Made by a program: the position numbers and the translations under genes
Notes under the pieces: model-generated
The model's database searches: none
The model's input: only the letters and a program-made list of their open reading frames with translations
Told to the model about the DNA's origin: nothing
In this document: piece after piece, positions 33,357 through 46,700 of the stretch
Numbering within the stretch: the first letter of the stretch is position 1
How the letters are laid out: the number at the start of each line of letters is the position of its first letter
Assembly: GCA_033065855.1 (NCBI GenBank)
Contig: JAVXUO010000138.1
Coordinates: 124,001-188,000 of the forward strand
Direction: 5' to 3'
From: Escallonia rubra
Lineage: Eukaryota; Streptophyta; Magnoliopsida; Escalloniales; Escalloniaceae
Length of the DNA: 64,000 nucleotides

Positions 33357-36300
33357 ATGGCGGGCTCTAGAGTTCAACTGAACAAATCCCACAAAACTCG
33401 CTTCGCTTCCAAATCATCCCGTAATCTCCACAAAACTTCCCTCAAAGGTGAACATATCATCAGGACTCTCTGGTTCTTTTCTTAATTTTTTGGCGTTATG
33501 ACTGGTCTCCAAATATAATTTTGAGTTGTTTATGCCTTAGATAAGAGTAAGATTGCAAAATCTGACCGGAATGTCGGTAAAGGAGGACGTGCTGCACGAG
33601 TTCAGCGTAGCAAGATGGTAATCTCTTACGCTTGTCGTACTTACTGGTGAAGGAATTGATTTGAATTTAAACCTAAATGGTGAGATATTGTTCAGATGAG
33701 GGAGCAGAAGCGGGCGGCAATTTTGAAGGAGAAAAGGGCTTCCACTGGAGCAACGAGCCCGCCGCGTGTTATTGTGAGTAATTGCGATTTAAAGTTTGAA
33801 GTTGAATCATTCGATTGCTAACTTGATTTTGTGTAAAATGGTACTTGCATGGAGAAGTTTGGATTTTCCATTCGTATATATGTATCTATATAAATATTCA
33901 TGTGTCTAAGACCATGAACCCCCGTGAGAGGAAAAAAATTGTTCGACAGTCTGATGATAAGTCGGAGTTAAGTTTGAGACATCATTGGCACTTACGGATA
34001 CTTGTTTACGCATCACAAACCATGCCGTTGCTAGGTTTTTATTCTATTTTTGCATACCGAAGAGTAGTAAAGTATCCATCGTATAGGAGGAAAGTGTTAT
34101 AGATGCTTGTCTTGGCATGTCAATCCCGAGGGTCTATCCAAAAAGATTAGCTTAGGATTCCAGCATACCACACTTCACGGTTATTTGGGGATATCAGTCC
34201 TGTTCGGAATTGACACGTGCCAAAGAATCAGAAGTATGCATTTTCCACTAGCGCAAGTGACCTGCTGGGTGCAATGCTGCTTCTAAGTTCTAAGCTTGAT
34301 GTAGAGCTATTGTGATATGGTCTTTTATATTGTCCAATGTTATTTACTTTTACCCATTTTCATCTTTCAAATTATTGCTCGAACAGGTTCTCTTTGGCCT
34401 TTCTGCTACAGTGAATCTCAGTTTACTTGCAGAAGATATATTGGCGTTATTATCCTCCGAGAAAACTGGAGCTCTGTGGCCGACAGTAGCTTCTTCTGAT
34501 TACAAGTTGAGGACAACGGTAGGCTTCCATATACCTTTTGGGTTAAAAGTGTATCAGTTATGGCGTATTAGTGATAGCTTGTACTATGGCACAGTTTTCA
34601 TTTGTCTTGTTGTTTTCCTTTATATATTTAAAACTGAGAAATCCACTTGCTTTTCCTGGTGTTTGTTGCATAATTGTTTTAGGGTTTGTACAGTCTTTGA
34701 TTCCTTGTTTACTTCTGGAAAGCGTAGTTGAAAGACAGTTTGAAGTTCAAGGACAAGGGTAATTGTCATGGTCTTGGTTGTAAAGATAGTGAATGATTAT
34801 AAGATAGTCATGGCCCAACTAGATTTGACATAACGAATATGTGATTATAGTTTTTTACATCTTCATTGGGTTTCGTAAACTCCCAGATTACTATATCTTT
34901 CTGTTGCTGTTTCCCTGTCATCTTCAGTTACTGTTACATCTCTATTTTCCTAGAGACAATAACAGCTGATCCCAATAAGTACTGGTTCTATATGTCTAGT
35001 GTTACATGAGATATATGCAGCTTGTACCAAAAATAACTATCAGTTGGTTCATTCTTTAAGTAAAACGTCTAACAAACGTGGTCTATGCTAGATTCTGACG
35101 GCACCTCATGGCGATCTGTTGGCATGTATGGAAATGGCCAAGGTACATATTGTTATGGTTCTTAGTTTACTCTTGCACTACGGACTTTCCTTTTGCTATG
35201 TTTGGGTGATGCTTATGTACAATTTAAACTGTAGGTTGCTGATCTGATTGCTTTCGTAGCATCTGCAAGCTCTGCATGTGAAGAAGATGGCCCTAACAAT
35301 TTTATGGACGCATTTGGTTCTCAGTGCCTCTCTGTGTTTAGATCTCTTGGATTACCAAGCACTGTTGTGCTGATTCGTGTAAGCTTCTCAAGATTTTCTT
35401 TGCATCTATTACTTACTTCTAGGAGAGTTCTTGTTTGGAGGATTTAGTCTTTCATGTTGTGCCTTAGGATCTACCTACTGAGCTGAAAAGAAGACATGAT
35501 ATGAAGAAGACATGCAATTCTAGCCTTGCTTCTCAATTCCCTGAGGATTGTAAGTTTTACGCGGCAGATACAAAGGATGAGCTGCATAAGGTAATTATCT
35601 GTAGGCTTGTTGTTGTTACAAGATCACATGCTTTTACCTTTAAGGGTTTCGTGGTACCAAAAATTAACTGAGGGGCACGTTCTATTCTGGCTTCATTCAA
35701 AAATATTTACGTACTATATGTCACATTGTTCATTGGTTGTAGTTCATGTGGCTGTTTAAGGAGCAAAGGCTCACAGTTCCTCATTGGCGTACCCGGCGGC
35801 CTTATCTGGTGGCTCAAAAGGTTTTATTTTCATTTCTACCAGATTGATGCTTCTGGTTCTTTATGGTTCAACTCTGTCTTCTTGTTAATCTGTTTATGTT
35901 TTTCAGAACACTATTTTCCAGATGAACTTTGCTTTATTCCTACTTCTTTATCGGTACTATTGCAATGTGTTCTTTGGCCTTTGGCATGAAATTCTTTGTG
36001 TATATGTGTTGTCTGATCTCCCAAGTTGTGTTAGTTATGGTCTATAGTGTTCGTCCAATAAATTTGTGTTAGGATTGTGTGCCAAGCATGAAGAACTTTG
36101 TTTTACTGAAAAAGCAAACTGCAAAGGCACGGCATAGGGTAGCCTCTCCCACATTTTTTGCACAAAATGGCTATTGGCCACCCTTCCCTTGATCAAGTGA
36201 TACTCCTACTTAACTAATTGAGCAATGCTTATCTGACCTTATAGACGTCTCTCGTTGAACCTCAATAACTACTGTACTTGTAATTATGAGTTTCTGTAGG

Positions 36301-39300
36301 TGTTCTTCTTGTGTTTCCACCTGTCCCTCTGCATCTCCAATAATGCAATGTAACGAGTACTTCACGCTTTTTGAACTGAAAGCAAGCATGTGCATATTCA
36401 GTAATATTCTCTTTATATTGAAGTCTATATGTGTTTCCCTTTCGTTGAACGAAATTATCTAGATATTTAGCAGGCATTATATGAGCCCTAGGTATAGGCC
36501 ATTTACACTAGTTTTGACTCTGAATTTACTAATATATTACAGGTTGATATGGTGGCTGATGACAGTAATTCAGAAAAGTGTACCGTCTCTCTGACAGGAT
36601 ATTTGCGTGCTCGTAGTCTCTCAGTAAATCAGCTGGTAATTTGCTAGACTTAACATATTCATTGGTGGCTCTGTATAGTGTTAAATGATCTTTTTTTACT
36701 TATCAAAAAACAAAAAAAAAGTGTTGAATTATCTTTTTGATTGGATCAGGTTCATGTCTCAGGTGCTGGAGATTTTCAGTTGTGCAAAATTGAACTTCTC
36801 CAGGATCCTTGCCCTTTAAATGTGAGGAAAGAAGGGGACTTCATGGATTCAGATGTTCATGATTTGCAGGTATTTGTGTTCCTAAACAAACTGAAAGTGA
36901 AGTACTGATTGGTTCATTGTACAGACATCCCTTTTAGTTTTCCCTTCTGTTTAAATGAATTCTATGGTCAAGTAAAAAATGTAAGCTGCATCTAGAGGAA
37001 GATAACTGTATAGGAAACGAGGCGCTAGTTTTCCTTTCGTTAAGAACTGTTTGTGGTAAAGTTGAAGCTCTGGTAGGATCAATATCTTTCATGCATCGAT
37101 TTACTTAAAACACTGTATAAACATGAAAAGAAATTTTAAAAAATTAATTAAATGTACACATGGTAGCACATCTTGTTGACATGTAGGACGTAAACAATAA
37201 CTGTAGGACATCTTCTTTCTTACATTTGCATCTGGCGACTTACCACACTTCTTTTTTTATGGTGGATTCTGGTTGTTTAGATCCTGTGGTCCGGAATTTT
37301 CAATGTGCTTATAATACTAAGTTTTTCCCTCCTGAAAGTACTTATTGAAGTGCTGTTAAGCTAGAAGCGTAAGTTGTTGAATAAGCTTACTTCCCAAAGA
37401 GTGAAACCCTGACATCGACGACAGTCAATGGGCCGTGAGCCTGTTGCTGATACCACTTGGGTAGTCTGGTGGTATATTAACAGCCAATCTTGTAATTTTA
37501 AATGTATTCATTCCATTTCACCTTAAATATTGCAGGTCATCAGTTCTCTAATTCCTGATCCTATGAAGCAAGAGCCTTTACTAGTTGAAAATGTTCCTGA
37601 TCCACTGGCAGGAGATCAGGTACATTATGAGAAATCAGCTCATGGATTTTATAGATGCTTTTTGGCTTTTTTGCTGGGAAACTATATGCACATTTGAAGA
37701 TATTTTTCTTGAAAGTTAACTTTGTAGGTAATCACTTTCCATTTGCTTTTACTATGTTTTGTGTTCACATTATGTTGCAATTTATTTGATTTGTCAAATT
37801 GTCACCAAATGCAATGTCTGATATTGTCACACAGTCCGTTTCTTTCGCATTATTATTGACTAACTATAGTATTTTCCAAGGTGATAAGCAATCTTCTTGA
37901 GCATTGTTATTTACAAGATTGTTCTTTATGACCAGACCTGGCCGACAGAGGCAGAAATGACCGAAGCTGATAGAATTCACAATGAAAAAAAGCTGAAAAA
38001 AAGGGCTCTTCCTCGCGGAACTTCCGAATATCAGGCCTGTGTTTATATATAGTTTGAACTTTCTGTTTTATCTTTTAGTACTTTCTTTTATGAACTTTTT
38101 ACCTTGATGGCGGGTAATTTTCTGACTTGAAGTGAACACATGCACACACTTGTTATACAGGCTGCTTGGATTGTTGACGATTCAGATGTGGACAACTCAG
38201 ATAGTGATGGTGATGATGCAGACAATGGTATGGTGCTGGATGAGAAAGATAGTAGCTTTTCTAACCAGGGAAGCCATGATAGATTCAATTTTGATGACGA
38301 CCAAGCTTCTCTTAACTTGAGAGAGTCAGATGAAGAAACCGATGTTGATTCCGTGATGATGGTGAGTTTTTCTAAACATGACAACATTATGATTCTTGTT
38401 TCGGAGAGGATGCATTTTGCCAGCAATTTAGAATGTTGACAATGTCAATGTTGGAATGTTTTGGCAGTTTAGCACTTGAGCAACTAACTAAACTAACATG
38501 CAAGCCTTTTTTCTGTAATAAGCCCTAACTTTTTCCATCATTTTGTAAAAAAGCACATTTGAAAAATGTGTAACCAGGCACAAGCTGTTTCTAAACTTTC
38601 CTGAGTTTACAAACTATGCTACCATTTAAATGTCTTTTTTTAAAACACACCAGTTTTCACTTCTCAGAATTTAGCTGTTTTTTTCTTTTTTCTTTTCCTG
38701 CAGTGGCTCCTTAACTTCGTTTCTTTTAAAAGTTTAAATTATTTGAGTAAAGTTACAAAATTAGGTTATACTGCATGTCTTTTTAAATAAGGCATCAGCT
38801 ATATGACTTCATTTCGAATCCCTCTCCTTAACTTTGTCTGTGGTGCATGATTTTTTAAGTTGTCTCGATGTAATTAAGGGTATACATGGAACATGATGGC
38901 ATTATATTGTCCCTTTGGAAAGTGCCTCTCAGTCTTTAGAGACTTACCAACAAGTAAATGTGTTTCGTATTAAGCAAAGGGGTGGTATGGATTTTGCTGA
39001 AAACGAAGTTACAAGTACTTAATCTAGACGTGAACTTGCATTCCTATCAGCCAAGCATCTAGATTCGCCATCCATTGTCAAAATTTGACACAAACAATCA
39101 CATATTTCATCAGTAATATCTAAAATGGCCTAAATAATGTAGTTTAATAACTGTTATATCCACTTAGAAATTGTATTAACAAATCCATGCTCTCATGGTC
39201 GCAAAGGTGGCCTATGAACTAATATAGTGAACAGTCAAAGGTCTGCATTTTGTAAATCCGTTTCAGGCTTCTAAACCACACATGGCCTTGCGTATGTACC

Positions 39301-42300
39301 ATGACAAGTAATTTCCTAAATCTCTTAAACGACCCAATTTGCTGTGCAGGAGGATGAGAACTTGACAAAGGAGCAGATAGAGGACGAGATTCAGAAAATT
39401 AAAGATGCACATGCTGAAGATGAGGGTATTCCCAGATTTTCAAGCCTAGCTTAGAAGTGAATACACATCATAGCATAGAAACATTTTAAAATAAGCTGGC
39501 TCATACACTTCCTTTTCTTTATCCTTGTTACTCTTCAATTTTCCATGGCGTATTTCAGAGTAAGTTTTTTTAAAGATCGTTGTATTGCGTACTACGTGTC
39601 GATAACATTCTTCTCCTTTTTGATGGCTTCAGCAAAGTTAAAAACCGTGGAATATGCAATGCAACGATCTTTACAATGACTTTTGCAGTTTGTTTAAGCC
39701 AAGGATAGTTTCAGCCAAGCATACAGATCGAACTATGGTGCCCATTTTCTTTGCAATTGTGAATTTGATAAATGGATCTTTCTATAAATGTCTGAACAAG
39801 GTACGGATGGATATGAGTGTTATGTCTACATGTCAGAATCTGATATACGGGTCAGGGTGCCTTCTTAAACAAGGTTTAGTAGTAGGCAGAGTTTGAATGT
39901 TGGAGGCCGTCCTTTTCTTCTGTTAATTGTTCTTTCAATTGTTGGCTTGTTGCCTAATGTCTGTTATTACATTTCAGAATACCCGGATGAAGTGGATACC
40001 CCATTGGATATTCCTGCTCGGAAGCGTTTTGCAAAGTATAGAGGCCTCAAGTCTTTCAGGACATCATCATGGGACCCCAAAGTAGATATTTTACTTTTTA
40101 CAGATTGTGTTTTATGTGAGTGGCTGAGTGCTTCGTGTTTTCCCTTGTTGGCACTAAACCCCATACATTTGATTTCAGGAATCTCTACCTCCAGAATACT
40201 CGAGAATTTTTGAATTTGATAATTTTACGAGAACGCAGAAACACGTCCTTGCTAAAGCTCATGATATAGAGCAGGGCGGCATCGATGAATGTATACCAGC
40301 AGGCTCATATGCAAGACTTCATATCAGTGGAGTGCCAATTGCTGTTGCTTCCAAATTAGGTGTAATTGCAAAGACAGCGCCTGTCATAGCATGTGGGCTA
40401 TTGCAACACGAGTCGAAGATTTCTGTCCTTCATTTCAGGTGCTTTTCTCTTTTTCTTTGTCAATTCCCATCACATTCGGCTGCTTTATCTTGTTTCTTCT
40501 TTTTCGTTTTGTTGGTTTTACAATTCAGATGTGTGGTTTTACAGTGTGAAGAAGCATGACACATACAGTGCCCCAATAAAAGCAAAAGAAGAACTGGTAT
40601 TTCATGTTGGTTTTCGCCAATTTGTCACGAGGTAAATCTTTATGTCGGTGGCGATTTTGTTGTTTCACCATTTTCTTTAATGCAAATCTTTAGGTTTTTA
40701 TTTGAAACAATAAAATGCAGGCCAATGTTCTCTTCGGACAATATTAACTCCGATAAGCACAAGATGGAGAAGTTTCTTCATGCGGGGCGGTTCTCTATAG
40801 CTTCAGTTTACGCTCCAATTTCTTTTCCTCCTCTTCCTCTGATCGTCTTGAAGAATGGAGGAGAAGCTGCCTCACCAGCTGTTGCTGCTGTTGGTTCATT
40901 GAAAAGTATTGACGCAGATAAAATTATTCTGAAGAAAATTATTTTAACAGGGTAAGTTCTTCTTTCATGTAACACTCCCAACCGCAACCCCCGCAAAAGA
41001 AAAAGACCAGGTAGCCACCCAGAAACTGCACGCATATACAACAAAGATGTCAAAGGATAAAGAAAAGATAATAGCTGTAATGACAGTATAACTTACATAA
41101 GTCATGCTTGATATTGCTCTTCAGTTAGATACTTATGGAATCATGCTTGCAAGAAGGTTATTCTACTGTTGAACAATCATTTTTCTAATCATTTTCCTTT
41201 CTGTATTTGAGTAATTTGACGCTTCTGATACATTTGTACATTGGACTAGCTTTTATAGCATCTTCACCAGAAGTTTTCAGTATGATCTGATGAAATGCAT
41301 TACCAATGCAGGTACCCTCAACGAGTTTCAAAATCAAAAGCTTCAGTGAGGTACATGTTTCACAATCCGGAGGATGTGAGATGGTTCAAGGTAGGAACAT
41401 ATCCTAGCGGATATGATTGAATGTTCAGTTTTACGACTTATATTTAATGGACCCCCTGTTCTTGGTGTATATGGCAGCCTGTGGAAGTATGGACAAAATG
41501 TGGTCGCCGTGGTCGCATTAAGGAGCCAGTGGGAACACATGGTATGTTGCCATTTTGAAAGATAAAGAAGATTTTCTTGTCAATAACTGATTGTCTGGCT
41601 GATGTATTGCAAAATATCTAAGTGTCATCATACCCCCTTGTGTTTGTGCTATGCTTGCGGATAAAAGTCTAGTGTCTGCATACATCTACCAAGTATATGT
41701 CTTGTAAATCCTTTGCACCTGGATTGCAAATAAAAAATAGTTGAAAATGGCAAGATAACATCACAGTAATATCAAACTAGGGTGAACTTGCTGCAGCACA
41801 AGGATGCTCATTGTTACCTTTACCTCACGGCACTTGTTTGAGCTGCATAACTGCCTCACCAGGAAGTCGGGGCTAAGGTTGTTTACACCTGATCCTCCCT
41901 GGAGCCCTTGGTGGCGGGGACCCTTGATGGCTCTTCCCTAGTTGTCTATCTTCTTTATGCTTTATGATGTTTTAAATGTTGCAGATTATGCGCATTACCT
42001 ACATTTTGTATTTACCTGGCAGATATAATGGAAGAGAAGGGATGAGTAGTAAGTAATTGAGTTGAACTACGTTTTGAGTTTGCGGATTGGTTTTTGAACA
42101 TGGTGGAGTTAATTGCTAGTATTGGAAGAAAAATAAATCTCTTTGCTACCCTGTTTTGGCTATTAAATCTGCCAGTAGTGGTTCCGAATTTTTTTCTGGT
42201 CTATGCTCTTTCGTCTTATTTTCTTTATCCCACGTTAGAGCCCCTACATAAGCATCACATTTTTTTTATGGGCGAACTTACGTTTCAAGAGTTGCTATAT

Positions 42301-42508
42301 GCGTTCACCGGTGATATATTAGCATTTCTGTCTCTTGATTTGTTAGAGAATGGATTCACTGCTCATATTCGCTTCTTTGAATATCGCAGGGGCAATGAAG
42401 TGCCTCTTAAATGGGGTCCTCCAACAGAATGATACTGTGTGCATGAGTTTATTCAAGCGCACATACCCCAAGTGGCCAAAACATTGGTTCCCTATTCTTG
42501 GTGCTTGA
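33357..42508 (+). CDS. TSR1: Pre-rRNA-processing protein TSR1
   Basis: Nuclear/cytoplasmic assembly factor of the 40S ribosomal subunit, a relative of Bms1 with a GTPase-like fold but no GTP-binding motifs. Twenty-one exons: 33357-33447, 33541-33617, 33696-33773, 34387-34518, 35092-35142, 35235-35378, 35468-35590, 35743-35820, 36543-36635, 36750-36869, 37536-37619, 37936-38034, 38161-38361, 39350-39425, 39978-40081, 40179-40438, 40545-40631, 40721-40951, 41312-41390, 41478-41541, 42390-42508; 796 residues, in frame throughout. The N-terminus is basic ([19 protein letters not shown]), followed by the GTPase-like part ([17 protein letters not shown]), the AARP2CN region ([20 protein letters not shown]), an acidic stretch ([16 protein letters not shown]) and the conserved C-terminal domain with [20 protein letters not shown], ending [12 protein letters not shown]. 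Intron 12 appears to be GC-AG. Intron 20 (848 bases) holds a possible SINE remnant. Confidence 0.96.
41855..41935 (+). repeat. Possible decayed SINE fragment
   Basis: The segment with 'ggggctaaggttgtttacac' followed by 'cctccctggagcccttggtgg' resembles, from memory, the body of tRNA-derived plant SINEs (GGGGCTAAGGCTGCGTACA... type). No tRNA-like head, tail or duplication is evident. It lies in intron 20 of TSR1. Confidence 0.3.
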
Positions 42509-43795
42509 TCAGATTTCAGCTGAGCACAAAAATGGGGGTGGGGTGAAAGTTTACGATGGGAATGAAGCTTTGGTTCAGATTTGGCTATTCAGGTTGTGTT
42601 TAGCTGGCTACTCGAGTTTATGCAATTTTTATTTTTTGGTCTGAAGGAGGCTTAAGAGTTTTTCGTTCTCTCTGGCATTCGTATTTCAGTACTTGGGGCT
42701 TAGCAGTTCTTAGGAAGTCATACGTCCAAAGAAAATGTATTGAGCACACCCATGTCTGTTCAGAGATGTACCGTACAAGGGTCCGAGGATATCCCGAGTG
42801 TATATCAGTTTTGCGGGTTAATTTTTGTGTTTATGTTATAGTCCTATTCATTCATGTATTCTCCGATGTTTTGATAATTTATTAAGGTGGTAGCTGTTTA
42901 CAAGCCTAGACGTTGAATCTGAATAGACGGTTAAAGCTTGAAGAGGTGATTGGTCGGGTCGCATGCTTGTAGTAAAATTTCATGGAATCACATGACAGGA
43001 TTTTGTTTTTTGATTAAATAGCAAAAACATTGTATTGCCGGTTAGAGAGATTTGATTACAAGAGGACGAACATAACATATTTTGTATGAAAGAATTTAAA
43101 TTACTTTTCAGGACTCCCTGTACAAAATTTACTAAAAGTGTATTCAAAAACAAATTGAAGCAGTGTTATTTCTGACCGGTCTTAAAGCCAAATCGAAGCA
43201 GTGTATTCAAAAACAAGCTTTGCTTCGGCAGAAGGCATACCTGCTTTGACAAAGCGGCTACCCTTCTTCTTTGTCCATTCAAGCTAAGCATAAGGAGACT
43301 TGAGCAGTGGCAGCAACATCATTCACAGAGGTAACTTCAGCTGTCAAATTGATAGCAAGTCTTCAATTCTCTTCGCGAAAGTCTTCAATTATCTTCGTTT
43401 CAAAAAACAGCACATCCTTTTTCTCTTTGCTTTGTCCGTTCTCACATGTAAATTTAACAATAATGAACAGCTCTCTTGAAGGGCACATGAAATTATATCA
43501 TTCAATGAAGCCTTGAACACTATATTACAGTTCAATTAAGGTCTTTTAAGGGAAATGTATCGTTTGGCTCCACACTTGTAGAACATTCCAAAACCTGCAT
43601 TTGATAATTTGTCCAACTGTTAGGCGTCCTTGGTTAGAGTACCAAAATTCTGCACGATTCGTCTAGGCTTATACAAAATGGTCATCTTGATGCCTTAAGG
43701 TGTAATAAAAATCCTTTGCACCAAAGACCCCAGAATGATAGGTATATTTGCTCCAACTTGTGATTCATCTCAAAATCCAAAGCTGGGGATTGTGC
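42509..43795. other. Tail-to-tail spacer, TSR1 and DUF760 gene
   Basis: 3' UTRs of the two convergent genes and AT-rich DNA. The phrase 'gaagcagtgt' with 'attcaaaaacaa' occurs twice (about 43140-43165 and 43196-43217), a small local duplication. No gene is seen. Confidence 0.5.
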
Positions 43796-46700
43796 TTAGA
43801 TATCCTCGCCAGGAGGTAGCTCTGCAAGTTTTGGTGGAGAACCAAGTACTCGTTCCATATCAAAGCGAACTTCAATGTTGCGAATGCTGTACCCAACAAC
43901 CATCAGCCAGTAAAGCAGTTTGGCAAGTTCTGATGCACTTGTCTCTGTCACACTAGTCTGCAAATTGAACACACGAATGATAAAGAATGATCAATGCAGC
44001 TATTGGAGGAAGTACCGATTGTAACAACCTGGTCAAGAGGACCTGTTTGTTGGTAGCATACAGGCTGCAAAAACTTGAAACACCATATGCTAAAAGGTTA
44101 CTTCACATCTATTTGTGCATGTACGGCATCGACTAATTGATAGAAGAACACAGATGTCATTGTATGGCAAGCAAATGATAACTATGAGTTTTTTATTGAA
44201 AGATATTTGTTCTAATGTATCAAGCAGTTCACTGTCATGTTTTGTGTGTCAAAAAAAAAAAAAAAACGGAGGAATAGTTTTGTGTTCTTCTGAAGCAAAG
44301 AATAACTCCATAGCTGTATCAATAATCTTTGTAGTGAAAACTAACAAGGCTGAACATATTTTATCTCAACGAACTCCAAGTGCTGCAAAATTCTAGTATT
44401 ACTACGGTCAACAGTCTGAGAATATGCCACAGAAAGTACTGGAAGAGCAAGAAAATGCAATATAATCTTCAACCTTCATTTCTCCAGGATCTGCAACAGA
44501 CAGGAGACGTTTTATGAATGTGTTCATTGCAAGCACAACATCCTCGCCAGCACTACTTGTCAACTCCTGCAACATAGTGGACGTTAAAATATAGGCATTA
44601 TACGCGCACACTTTTTTCTACGCTAAATAGCAGATCCAGACGCAAGAACTGATTTACTAGGCAAACAATCCTAGAATCTTTAGGGATCAGCCAACAAAAA
44701 AGCGGCTGACCTGCAAATTTTGGGGCTCAAGAGACTTGAGATATTCCAACAATTCATTCTGTCCATCAACAGATTTCCGCCCTACTTGACGATTGAGTTC
44801 CTCAATTTCAGCTTCAAGCAATTCAATGTATTTGACTGCATCTATTTTCTCAATACCAGAAACATTATTCCACCTGATAACTTCCCCCATCACCTTTTTC
44901 TGTGTACCTGGTGCATAATCCGGTGCATCCTATAAAGGCAGCGGATCTAGTTTAAAACTAATTATAGCACACCAAACTTTGAGCAGAAAAGATGCCGAAA
45001 GGGAAAAAATTATGATAATATTTCATCAAACCCCTTACTATGGTTTAGTTTTTCGCAAATCCGTATGAATGCAAAAACAACTTGGGAACATGGAGATGCA
45101 GATAGAACATATACAGTTATATACTGATCTAGATTGTGGTACATTAATTTCAAGCAGTATGTAACATACGCTGAACGAGAAACATGTCTGGGCAGTCAAA
45201 ATTGAACAAAGGTAAGGTTTCTTTACATCAGGTCCAATGCATATGTCTTAAGAGATGAAATAATTAGTCAAGGCAAATAGCTGGAGGCAAAAGAGTCAAA
45301 ATAAATTACTTATAACACAGTGAACGGTTATATTAAATGTTGTAGCTTAGCAAATCATAGAACTTCTAGATTTATAGTAAACCAAGAAAAGAAAATAGGT
45401 GGTAGAAGACCGAACCTCTCAAACCGACTTAGAAGGCTAGAGAATTGATTGAATCACAATTTTGCTAGCGAAGAATATGTTTGAATCCTTAAAACTTTTT
45501 ATGATTTTAGATTGATAGGTATAGGGAAGCACGTATATAAGTCTATACGTGCCAAATAGTTAAGAACATAATAAGGACGAAGGATATTAACAATAGACTA
45601 GTGCCTGCAGAAATGGTTGAATAGGCAAATAAGCGGAATCAACGTTTCCACTGGCATTCAATTATAAAATAAACGGCAAAGGCCATTACATGAGAATAGC
45701 TGATTCGAAGTGCAAATAGATCTTCTTTCACCACTCAAGGATGAAAAACATTGAAAATCAAGGTGGGGGCAGAAAAAACCCGGGATCAGTAACCCCACAC
45801 CCTATCAAAACACGTTTCTCTCCCCTTAAAACATTGTGTTCCTCTAAGAAAGTCCTAGAACCAGAAAACAATCCTCCCTCCTCCTCTCAAATCAGATCAT
45901 ACCTCTAATCCAATCACGGAGACAAACCCCACCCGGGCGTGAAAAAGTAGACACAAGTTTATTTACAACCATATTGCCTATATGTTTCCCTCTCTTTCTT
46001 TTACCAATCTGGATTCCCCTCCCGCACCCATTTTCACCAAGTAGATTACCAATTCAGGCACATACAAGACATAACACAAGGATCTAAGAGTGCGAAGTAC
46101 TTAAGGACTAAAAACATTCCTCCGCTCATGGAAAGTTAATGAGGCCAACTTTAAATGCCGGTGGAGCTATATTGATGGCACAGTCACCACAGATTTTTGA
46201 ACTATTATGAGAGCAATCTAGGCACCATACTATACTTATCAGACAATGTGGGTTGAAGTGAGTGGTAGAAGTAACCATTGAGGTTCCACTGTGGAGAGCT
46301 TTCAGTCTGACTACTTGTGCAGGTTGTTTTCATACCTCTCAAAGATCCATCCTCCAGTGATGGACAAAAAGTGGGCAGCAAGTTCAATGGCTTTTTGGCA
46401 TTCTTTCAGAATGATAAATAAATCAGAGACTTCAAGGACATATAGAGAAACATTACCTTTTTGTCTTGTGTATCAGGAAGAGCAACTTGTTCCACACTCT
46501 GCTGTAGTTCCAATCTGTATTGCGCATTCCTAAACATATATCCAGTCATCAGTACGCTGTACATGAGCTGTGCAAGATTTTCAGCAACCTGAGCAAATGC
46601 AAGAAGATTCCAGATTAATATACATCCTAAAAGTTTAATCCACCAGATTAGAAATGATGCAGAGGAGAATTGGGCACACACTGAAGGATTACATATACTT

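Noticed and set aside
34312-34731. Plus-strand frame of 139 codons with hydrophobic parts
   Set aside because: Only its middle part (34387-34518) is TSR1 exon 4; the rest is intron sequence.
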